Shown in pieces: positions 9,636 to 21,600 of a stretch of 64,000 bases of DNA. The notes beneath the pieces are model-generated. The model did no database searches, was not told where the DNA came from, and was given only the letters and a program-made list of their open reading frames with translations. How positions within the stretch are numbered: the first letter of the stretch is position 1; each line of letters starts with the position of its first letter. The position numbers were made by a program, and so were the translations under genes. The stretch is from Romanomermis culicivorax. Its lineage: Eukaryota; Nematoda; Enoplea; Mermithida; Mermithidae. Location of the stretch: the NCBI GenBank assembly GCA_963922205.1, contig CAWUHX010000157.1, positions 776,478 through 840,477 of the forward strand. The letters run 5' to 3'.

Positions 9636-12600
9636 CTAAAATACAGAAAAAGTAGAATTTCAGAATACATACATATCAAATGTCTGAATATTTTAGACTT
9701 TCAACATATTAGAGCTAATTCCTTCACACAACATGCCCTATAATGATTATTCATGGACAAAATCTAATTGCAATAATTTTTTTTACAATTATTCTAGAAA
9801 CTAAATTTTTCAACTCAAAAACAGTTAGGGTTAGTTGAGTATGATCAAAAATTTGGTGTCTAATACAACATATTATGATTTAGCAAAAAATGGAAAAAAG
9901 ATGAAATAGTACTTGCTTCTCATTCTTAATATTTGTAATACTTGCAGGAAAACATAGTATAGTTTATGCTATGCCTAATATCATAACCTATCTATGACCT
10001 TATCAACCATACTTTTCGGTGCACCGACAATTGAGTGCCGGACAATTGAGCGCCGACAACTGAGCGTCGAAAACTGAGCGCCGACAACTGAGCACCCGAC
10101 AATTGAGCGCCGACAATTGAGTGCCGAGAACTGAGCGCCAGACAACTGAGCGCCGTGGCAATTGAGCGCCATGACAACTGAGCGCCAGACATTTGAGCGC
10201 CGACAACTGAGCGCCAGACATTTGAGTGCTGACAACTGAGCGCCGACTATTTAATGCATTATAATTGAGCGTTTTTTTCATTTACTGAGCGCTACGGAAT
10301 ACTAGCATTTCAGTGATTATCTACCGTAATGATTATCTACCGTAATGTATATATGTCCATACGTCTAATATTATGAATCAAACAAATATGGTCATTTTTG
10401 ATTCGTATGACAAAGCCTAAGCCTAAGCCCCTAAGTCTAAGCCCCTAAGCCTAAGCCTAAGCCCAAGCCTAAGCGTAAGCCTATGCTTAAGCCTAAGCCT
10501 AAGCCTAAGCCTAAGCCTAAGCCTAAGCCTAAGCCTAAATGCAAAATAGTTACTTCAAACTGATTGGGTTATTTATCTGACATTAAATAGTCGGGGGTCA
10601 GTTGTTGGCGCTCAGTTGTCGGCGCTCAGTTATCTGGAGCTCAGTTGTCTGGCGCTCAGTTGTCTCCGCGCTCAGTTGTCGGCGCTCAGTTGTCGGCGCT
10701 CAGTTGTCGGTGCTCAGTTGTCACGGCGCTCAGTTGTCTGGCGCTCAGTTGTCGGCCCTCAAGTGTCGGCGCTCAATTGTCCGGCGCTCAATTGTCGGGT
10801 CACGATACTTTTCTATTGCAGACTTATTTTGATGCTTCATCCTCTCAATAATTCAATACACGAATTTTCTGAATTTAATGGCTTTCAGAACTCCATATTT
10901 AGACCAAATAAAAATGGTCAATGATTATTTTATCAAGTGAACTAAACCATGCAGTGATGTGTGAATTTCAGTTGTGTGAACTTAGGCTCAAATCAACTTG
11001 ATTTAGTACCACAGAGATCATACTTTCTGAATCATCAAAATATCTCGACAAGTCAAGTCCATCGATGAAATACGTCAAATGACAGTTCCTAAAAAAGTTA
11101 TAGAAAAGATTTATGAAATGGTAGGAATCAGTAATCAAGGAGATGCTTACGTATGGCAAGAATCTCAGTTTGATGTTCTTAAGTCCAAAATTACTTTCAT
11201 AGAATCAAATCAAGATTTTCGATAAGGATAGAAGGGATATACACATATCTGAATCTATTAACCCCTGGGTCTACTCATTTTTCGTTCAATCTGGACTTTG
11301 GTACAGAATTAGAACTGCTGCAGACATTTCAGATCTTCGTCATCGCCCCCCCCCAAAAAAATTTCTGGATCCGCCACTGGGTGTTACCTTAGCACACTAG
11401 CCAAAAATGTGCCCTCAGAACAACTTGTCAATAGTGCAGGAATCATCTTTCAGCCATTACCAAATCATATTTCAGATAAATCAGTGGAGAAACTATTATT
11501 TTTGAAGTATAATTTCATAAAATTTTTCAAATAAGAAAAAAAATGTGTGCATTGGATTAACACTGTTATTGAATAAAGTTTTCATTACATCAGCATTAAG
11601 TTTATCTTCTCATGGAGTTGGGAATTCTACAAAAATTGTAAAATTCATCCAAAAATCCCAGTTTTGGTTTCATTTTCACGGTATTGGGTTCAGTTTCATA
11701 CAAAATGATGGTTTCCACGGTTTCAGTTTTGGTTAACCTGAACGTACCTATTAAGATCTAACTAGTTTGAATCTTTGCTCAACTACTTTTCTGTTGTTAC
11801 TCTCCTTAAACCCACTTGTAAGACAGAAAAATTTGGATCACACTTAAAACAGTGAAAAGTAACCCCCACTCAACAAGCAAATAGTTGCACATAGTCCACT
11901 AAATCTATGTTAAAAAATTGTTTGGCTGACAGAAGTTCATTTTTTCATCATCAAGAATGCAAAAAATTTGACTCCAATAGAATTTCTATGCTGCACAAGT
12001 ATGCTAAGATATCATCTATTTTTCACACCTTACAAATTCCATCAATTCTTCCATATTCATATTCATTCTTTCTTCAATTTTCACCAGACTAATAAACAAA
12101 TCGGCCAATCCGGATATAAATATCGTACGACTTTTCGAATATTTCAAGGAATCTAAAGCGTTGAATAACGGCGTCCAAAAACAATGTTCATCGCCGGCCC
12201 AAATCCGACCGGTCATCAATAACAGGGTGTCTCTAATGACTGGTGTTTTTATTTCAAAGTCCAATTTATTATCATCCGTTTGTTCACTATTTAAATTGAT
12301 ACTCAAATTGGGACTGTAATTGATCTCCAAAAGCAAAGGTTTACAGTCACTGGTCAACAGTATGTCGAAGCCGAGAATCTGTGAAAATGGAAAAAATGCA
12401 CTGATTTTGCCAGAAGTAAGACACAGTATGTTGATACATGCCAGGCATGTTTTTTTTGTGAGAAATTCGAGTACTAGCCTGATGCTCAAGTGCAGATTGT
12501 ATTTAATCTCTAGAATCAATGCTTCACTCTCAATGATCTACAATGAATTCAACCTGACGAAACCTAAAATTCTGTGCCAAATTTACCCTGTTGAAAAATA

Positions 12601-15600
12601 AAATTTTTGACGTCAGCAAGATATGGTATCTGGATACCGCATTTTTTCGTATTCCAAAAATAGACCTGCACTTCTTACAAATATAAATCTCATTTTTTGG
12701 GTCATTTATTCTTAAAATTTCAACCTATGTACTTGAAAACACTTCTTCTCTTGACCGTTCAACTGCTTAGCATGGTAGATCATCAAATCTGGCAAAATTG
12801 AGATAACGGTTCTGGTCGCTAGGCCCCTAATTTGGCGCCATAATTTTTTGACGTCAGCAACGATACCGGCGGCCTCCAAGTCATGTAGGACATGGTCGAT
12901 CGAACGTTTGGCCCCATGCAACAAGTTGGACGAGTTGCAGGAATTGTCGATTTTGTGTTTATTAATGGCGTAATTTGTGATGTGCATGTTAGTGATTCCG
13001 CGATTTTCGATAGTGGGTCTGAAATGCAGCGAAATGCAGAAGCAGAAATTAACTAATAATTAAAGTCATAAAAAATAACTATAAAATTAAAATACAAAAA
13101 ATTAAAATAAAGAAATTAAATACAATAAATTTAACAATTAAAATACAAAAAATTAAACTAAAAAAATTAAAATACAATAAATTTAACAATTAAAATACAA
13201 AAAAATAAAAGAAAACAAATAAAAAAATAAAAACATAAAAAACCATAATGATTGAAATAACGAAAAATATGACAAAGGAAAGAACAAGATGAGAACAACA
13301 GGGCAGCAAGTATAAAAAAGGAGGACAACAAAAACAACCACTGACAATAAAAAAATTGGAGACCCAAGAAAAATAATAAGAAACAGAAGATAACAGCAAC
13401 AAGATAGGAACTATTAATTACTCTAAATGAAAAATGATGCAAATATATTTTCTTCCAATAAGTTGTTTATTGTAGACTTCTATGCTGAATTTTTTAGTCA
13501 ATGAAATTCCCAGTGATTTATTGGGAGGTCTCAAATTCTAAGGTCTGTATTTTGTGTAGTTTTGGCAAAAAATAAAATACGAAATACATGTTCAAAAAAC
13601 CAATTAACATTAGAAAAAAGAACGAGAAATAAACAAATAAGGGAAAAGGAAAGGATGAGAGTAAGGATAAGGATGAGGGTAAGAATAAGGAATGGATAAG
13701 AAAAGGCATGAGAGTAATCCTAAGCATAAGGATAAGGATAAGAATAAGGGTAAGGATAAGGACAAGAATAAGGAATAAAGGATAAAGAATAAGGAATAAA
13801 GGATAAAGAATAAAAAATAAAGAATAAAACATAAAGAATAGAGAATAAAGAATAGAGAATAAAAAATAGAGAATAAAGAACAAAGAATAAAGAACAAAGA
13901 ATAAAGAACAAAGAATAAAGAACAAAGAATAAAGAATAGAGAAAAAACAATAAAGAATAAGAATACTTGATGACTAGACTTCCTTATTTCCATGACTGCT
14001 GCGAAAAATTTTAAAAATTCAGTCCCATACTCTTACTTTTCATAAAGGCTAGTGCAAAATCTAGCTATCCCGTTTTTCCCTATATGCAAAATTAATGGAT
14101 TCAAATTTTCGATCAAAACGAAAATTCTAAAATCAAATTTCCTCCCATCGATCAATAACGGATTTTTCACGTATTCTTGTACAACTTGGGACGCCCTTGC
14201 CATTGATAAATCTTCTATTCGGTCAAAAAGTAGAATATTCTCGCCTCTGGCCCCGTCGTCGGGTTTCGCGATATACCAAGGCGCGGAATTTGACGATTTG
14301 GACAAAAAATAATCGACGAAAATATCGTATTGTTGAGGCAAATACCAAGATTTGGGGTAAAAATCGTACAAATCGGGGAAAAGTTTCCGCATACGAGAAA
14401 GGCATTTTGTCAGCGGCACTTTGTTAGCCAAGGTTTTCATGCCTAACATAAGGAGGTCGGGGTGAGAAATTCTTCATTGTATGTCTTTTCATTTGAAAGC
14501 CGAGAGCAGATGGGAACCGCAAGGTTAAAGCCCTGGACTGCAATAATATTTCTGGAGCCAACTCTTGCCTGACATTGGCCAGACAGATTTGAGCATTGGA
14601 AATTTTTGATGAAGTGCATAGAATTTGAGAAAACCTGCATCAGCCTGTCTCACATATTCCAACATTTCTGGCTTGGAATATGTGAGACAGGCTGAAGAGT
14701 GGAGTGGCGGAACATGGTCTAAAGTTTTGGTGTAGACCAAGCTTGGATAACACCAGTGGCCCATGAAAGTGACACCTTCAAGAGAAAAATTAGGGAGACA
14801 ATAGAAATGCTAGTAGCAGATTCCAGCAAAGTCCGAACAAAATGCATTGAAATAGACGAGACATGTAATTGAATCCTGTTGAGGAAGTTCCTCAGGGGAT
14901 GCAAGGGCCCATCAGGTTAAATAGCAGATCAAACCCGTGGCCTCGGTGGTCCGGTATTACAGCTCTCTACTCACAAGCTGAAAGTTCAGGGATTGAATCC
15001 CAGTGCAAGCAAAAATTCATTAAAGATTACTTAACCTGAGGAAGGTAGTAGTTCACCACTGTATTATTGTGTGTTATATCTAGAGCAAGGATTTTTAAGT
15101 GCTGCACTTAATCTTTTGCTTTGATGGAATATACTTCCCATGCTTAGAAATGCAATTATCCATGGTGTCTGATGCAAAAGAATGCTAATTAACAGCACTT
15201 AATTGCACTTCATTTGGGGGTCTTGCACTTAATTGCACTTAATTTAAACTTTTTGTAAAAGTTGCACCTAAATGCATAGTTTTTAATTAAAAACTTGAAA
15301 AAACATGGTTAAAAAAAGTTAAAAAGTTAAAAACTTTTTAACTATTTTTAATTTTTTAACTAGTTTTAACTTTTTTAGACTTAAAAACCTTTTTTTAAGT
15401 TAAAAACTTTTTAACTATTTTTAACTTTTTAAAAGTTAAACACGTTTTTAGTTAAAAACTTGAAGAAACATAGTTAAAAACTTGAAAAATAAGGTTTAAT
15501 GAAAGATCAACAGTGGAAAATTTTCAGTGATGCGTCTGATTTTTTGAATGGATTTGCCCGCGGAAAATATACAAGCAGTCTTGGCCGAAATCCTGATCTT

Positions 15601-18600
15601 CAATGGTTTGTTTCTGACTCCAATCCAGAATTTAAATTTAAAATGTTGTTCACGACATAGACGTAGAGCGTTTGTTTTCTCAATATAAATTAATATTGTC
15701 TGATCGCCGTCAAAGCTTAACATTTGAAAATATTGAAATGATAAATATTGTTATGTTTAATAAGTTTCTTTTCAACTAAACTTGACAGTTTGCTGCCATT
15801 AAAACGTCTTATTGCAATTTATTAAGGCCAAAAAATAGTGTAAAATTGGTTTTTTTGCACTTAACTGTGCACTTAATTTGCCATCTTTTGCACTTAAGAA
15901 TCCGTGCTCTAGTTATATCGTGTTATTCTAATAAAGGTGTTCACAACCAACAACAAATTCTTAACTTTTCTGGATGTTGAACATTGCAGCTTTGATCAAC
16001 AGATCTCATTAAAAACTGTCTCAGAACGTCATCCAAAAGTTTCTATGATTCATGGCCATGTATGCGTTGGGGATGTATTAAGAGTAGCAGTCATCCAATC
16101 TATGCAAAATTGGCTGGACGCCGACTTTGGAAGGAAGTGTGATCAAGATTCATTTTTCTTTAATACATTAGTTGTCTTGTGTGTGGGTCTGGCCATTCAT
16201 CATTTGTTATTGTGGTGACTATACCAATAGAATTGGGGCGGCACATGTTAATTACATATTTTTTTATTATTTATTGCTCGCCTTGTAAGTGGAAGTGGAG
16301 ACCAACATGGGTCGCTTCCTAGGAGAATCTTACCCTTCATGGACGTTGAACATAGTGAGTTTCTAGTTTTAAATAGGAACCTGCAGGAAAGAATTTGGTG
16401 AAAACCTTTGCGCTGTTCTACTGCACGCTTTTTCTAGATGCTTGTTGCTGTAGCTTAGCATATGCAATAGCTGAAGGTTATGTTCAGCCTGCAAGAGAAC
16501 TGTAGCACTGTACCGAGCTTTACTTATAGGAAACTTTTCAGTTTCCTTTAAGTACAGTAATCATCTGTGTACAATCCAGTTGCCTCTTCAGTTATTTTGT
16601 TGACATCTTTTGACCTAAGCAAGCAGAGATATGAGCATAAAATATACTAAAGAATAAAACAATTGACACCAGTTCATATGCTGACCATTAATAATACCTT
16701 ACTCATGCATGTGTATCCCCTGCCTTATATGACACCATATCTATATTCATGTATCATACCGCTACTACATTACAATATGCCATATGGAATCACGTATCAT
16801 ACAAAATTTGATGACATTAAACAGTTTATGTGATACATTAGGATTTCATATGAATCCAATAAGTTAAATTATATGCCAACAGATGAGTATATCTGCAGCA
16901 ACTCAAAATTCATAGTCAAATTCTATTTTCGCGGTTAGAGTTGGAAGCATGTATTTCACATTAAGTAACTCGCTAATGATTACTGTATTAACACTGAATA
17001 ATCCATCCTATTTTGAGCTCCTAGTGGCTTGAGGCTTACTATGATGTCTTTGGTTTTGTTTCAGTATATTATTGAACACAGCTTGTCGATTATAAAAAAT
17101 TGAATGAAAGGGCTGTTTTTGATAATTTTCGTATCATTCCTTGAGAAAAATGATAAAATAAACCATGAATTAGAATGTTAAAGTCTGTAACGCATATGGA
17201 GCAAGGCACAGCAATTGTCAATTTTATGAATATAAAGAATGATTAATTTCAGCTGCTCAAAATGAACGTTTCATTTTTGAATCAAATGATTGGTTCCCTG
17301 ATGATCAAAAATATGGCAAGGTTGATACTTGATTTGTGAATTATTGAAAGTAAAAGTAACAAAGGGGTTCAGAAAATATTCAATTCAATTCTGAATGTTT
17401 ACTCACTATCATCTAGTATGAAAACATTATTCGAAGTGTTGCATCCACATTACTGAAAAAATTTCCTGATATTTAAAATTTTGAATTGACCTTCCAAAAA
17501 GTATGTTTAATTTGGCTGCTTTGTGTTGAAAAAGATCATGGAAACAAAAAATATAAATTAAAAAACTCATTTTTTGATAGGCTATCTAAAAACGTCGTAT
17601 AAGCTTATCACCATTACGACATGAGGATCAGTCTTCTTTTTCATCTCCATAGTTTCTTACCATAACTTGGGGTAGGTACCTTTGGATGCTTTCCATTGTT
17701 AATTTTTTTCCTTTTTTTTGGTCATTCTAATCTCATGATAAGTTTCATTCAGATTTCTTTACATATCAATAAGTTTTTCATAGATGAGAAAGTCAATCTT
17801 AGGAGAAGTTTTTAGTGGTTAGTCAGTCCGCTCAGTGTGAGAAGTTGCTTCTTTTTCTTATGATTATTTTTCACAGTCATCTTTCAGCTGAAGACCATTG
17901 TATCATAGTTCGCATCCATTGTGCCCCAACACCAGTTTCATAATTTGGATGCTTTTTCCTGTTGGTACTTTATTCCGATGTATTACAATATTGGCCATTT
18001 TGTTTTCAATAAATATCAGAAGTTATCCTCATCTTTCATTAGATATTATCAATCATAATGATCTTTCAAATCCACAGTTTGGATGCAGACGTTCTAGTTT
18101 CACTTGTGAACCAAGTTATGAGTTACCAATGGCAGAATTGGGTACACTTCCTAATGGTCAGAGAGCACGTTTTCTTTGCTTGGGACAAGGTGACCTATTC
18201 ATTCATCACGACTTTATGGAGTTTATGTTCAAGAGGCGAAGCATTCTGTTACATCAAAGCGATTGCTGGTGCCCCTGACTCCAGATAAGTAGCCTGTGGT
18301 CATTTATAATCCCGACAAAAGTGAAAATAGGGAAAGTTAGAAAGCCGAATTACAATAATTACAATGAAAGGCTTAAGGCTACAGTGTACTAAAACAGTTC
18401 AAGTATAAACAGAGACGAAAATACGAAACGAATAGCCCTGAAGTTATCCAACCATGAAAATGTGAATTTTCCATTGTTCCCAACACATGTTTGCTTCATC
18501 TATTGTCATTTTCCCTGTGAATTTCATAGTATATATAGTATCAACTTTCTAGTGATAGTATTCCATATCCTTCTTCTATGTCTATGGTAGTTGTGGTGTT

Positions 18601-21600
18601 GCTTAGATAGATGCTCTCTGAATTGCTCAATCTTATAGCATATTTGCTGTTATACTTTTTTGGCATAGTCTTTTGTTCATGTACTATTAAAGCATTATCA
18701 GAGACCGTAAAATTCAACTAGTTCGAATCTTTATTCAAGTCTTTTTCCGTTATTACTCTCTTCAGATCAAATTGTCAGAGAGGGAAAGTTGTCAAAAATA
18801 GTCAAAGTCGCCACACTTTGTTAGGTATTGTCAAAATCTACAAAAAATGCTATGTAAAAGGTTTAGTATTCATTTTCTATTGAGTTACACAGGCTCATCG
18901 TTCAACCTAACAGTAAGCAGTGTATGTACAGTCTGTATCTCAAAAACGTTGTTGTTAAGAATTTTTCTAGAATGTCTTTCATTCTGAAACTTATCGAGGA
19001 GTCTAAGATAAATTTCATCCAATTCATAGGACAAAAATGACAGTTTATTAGGAATTAGTGAAAAATGATTTATTCACAAAATTGGGCCTACAATCATGCA
19101 TTGTACTGTATTTAATCATCAGGGATCCTGAATCTTCCAGTCATCAAGTCAGTATCAAGGTAGGCATATTGGCAAGTGTCATTCCAGATTTTTTGAGGTT
19201 TCACACAAATGATCTCAAAAACCACTTGTAGCAAAATCACATGAACACAATTATCTCCATAATGAAGCATGTGCAATATTTGGTGAAGAAATTTTCAAAA
19301 TTTACATTATCACCAACCTGGGAATTTGTTAATCATTTTAGCTTTTATGTCGGCGAAATTTCCAGGATCATTAAAAGCGTACCAGATCAAATCGCATTCT
19401 TGATCTTCTTTGCTAATCTAGACAGAAAGGAAGTTCGTTTTGCTGGAAAAAATTGTCAAAGTTGGAGATACAGTAATAAAACTAGTATTTTTGGATAGGG
19501 CTCCAGGAGTGGCTACGAATATCACAAATAATATTGTGCAAATTATCTATGTCTCAGAGAGCATCTTTCCCCTTGCCATATTGGCTCAATTGGTTAGAGC
19601 ACGCATACAGTAGCCGCAAGCTTCCTGCTACAAGTCCTGCACCGAGCCCAGTCTTTACTGAAGACCTGAGCAAGGGGAAAAAGTTGCCTTGGCACCTGTT
19701 AAACTTGACGACCGAAGCGCGTTAAGAGTGGCCACAGCATTCTCATTACTTGGTGGGCTCAGTTCGTAAAAGCATGTGGACAGCAGCCTCAAGGTTCAGG
19801 GTCCATGTCGTAGACAGAGCCTAGCTTTTAGTGAAGACCCGAGCAATTGAAAAAGATTACCTCAACGCTGGTGTTGTGTGTCAAACTCAATGGCAGATGG
19901 ATGTTAAGAATTGCTGCAGCCAGCCATCACAACTTTGAACTGTTGCAAACTATAGTCGTTTCAGAGAGCACATTTCCTGTGTGCATGACAGTCTGAGATG
20001 TTGTATGCAAAATGTGTGAAACAAGTAGAATGCGCATGGCAGAAAGAAATTGATACAGTCTGTATGAGCAACACAGAGGATCTTACTGTAGCAAAAATGA
20101 AGGAAACAGATTGCAGTAACGCAGCGTGTCTTACTGTAGCTAGGATGACATTCAGATATGCTTAAGGAGCTTGACTAGTTGTAGAGAGTGTAACCTTTGA
20201 CTCAATCTAGAATGGGCGAAGGGATTTTATATTTTATTATGTAAAAATTACCGACAAATTGCACCATCTAAATATGTCCAAATTCGAACTGAACTCAGAA
20301 TGAATCAGTCACAACTCTTCTAGCCAGTGTTATCCTCCACTTTGTGAACGTTCTACAAGCCTTGTACACCAAATGACATTATCTTGTGAATCACTTTGTA
20401 AAACTGACAAGTATACACTTATGACTAATGATACCCTACTGCAGCCTGGGTACAAGTTCCAAGTTATCGAGCAACTTTACCTTTTTCTGAAGATCCAAGT
20501 AATGGGAAAACATTGTCTCAACACTGGTGGCCTTAAGGCCCTGATATACTTCACCGCGCGGTACCGCGTGGTACTGCGCTGCGCAGTACCGGAATAGGTT
20601 TTTGTAATTTTTGCAGTGCCGCGCAGCGCCCCATCAGGTTTCAACTAAACCAATACACATTTTTTTAGAAGAGCAAAATCCAACAAGCCACCACGCGGTA
20701 CCGGCGCCCCCTGTTAGTATGAATAGGACAACCGGCATCGCGTGGCGAAGTATGACAGGGCCTTTAGACAGTCAGTCAAGCACAATGAGAATGTTGAGAA
20801 GTGGCCACAGCAGCCACCACAACTTTAAACTGTTGCAATTTATCTACATTTCAGAAGGCATCTTTCCCATTAGTAGGTTGGCTCATTTGGTTAGAGCATG
20901 TGGACGGTAGCTACAAGTTCCAATTTTGAGTCCTGCATCAAGCCTTGCTTTTACTCACGACCTGGTCAACATCAGCAGGAAAAGCTCGCCTCAACAATGA
21001 TGGCCCTTGACAGTTGATCAAACAAGATGGCAGTGAGATGCTGAGAGTGGCCGCATGCATCCACTTCAAATTTGAACTGCTGCCAGAGAGCACCTTTACC
21101 ATTGCTGAGTTGCCACAGTTGGTTAGAGCATGCAAACTGTAGATGCAAGATTATGGCTTTGAGTCCCGCACCGAGCCTAACAGTTACTGATGACCTGAGC
21201 AAGGCAAAAAGATTGTCTTGACACTGGTGGCATCCATGAAACTCGACGACAGAAGCATGTTGAGAGTGGGCACAACAGCCACCACAACTTTGAACTGTTA
21301 CAAATCTTCAACATTTCAGGAAGCACCTTTTCTGTTGCGTTTAGAGCATGTGGATGCTAGCAGCAAGGTTCTGGATCTGGGTCCTCGAATGAGTGTTGGG
21401 GATGCACTTACGGTAGCAGGCATCCCATCCATGCAAATTGTGAAGATGGCGAGAGGCGTCACTATGTGTGCATGACTGCCTTTAAAAGGCTGCATTTGAC
21501 ATGTTATGATCATTCTCACAAATGTCATCTTTTGTTACTATTATTTTATGCCAGTAAAGTGCGGCGGCCAAAGTGGTGTTTATTTATCGACTGTTTACTA

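Noticed and set aside
9981-10924. Open frames rich in ALSCRRS-type repeats on both strands
   Set aside because: They translate the CTCAGTTGTCGGCG minisatellite arms of the fold-back element.
13167-13993. Phe/Leu/Ser-rich open frames on the minus strand within the TTLL intron
   Set aside because: Caused by AATAAAG and GGATAAG simple repeats between two well-supported exons.
15496-15723. Minus-strand frame with FKFWIGVRNKPLKI and FSAGKSIQKI, at first taken as a TTLL exon
   Set aside because: The segment lies inside the hAT element 15081-15911, and its plus strand encodes a hAT dimerisation domain (ERLFSQYKLILSDRR). The real exon, with CDLIWY and INKFPG in correct phase, is at 19318-19417.
15937-16218. 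93-codon plus-strand open frame after the hAT element
   Set aside because: Shares GTTGGGGATG...CATCCAATC text with the SINE-type repeat near 21385-21430; no protein family.
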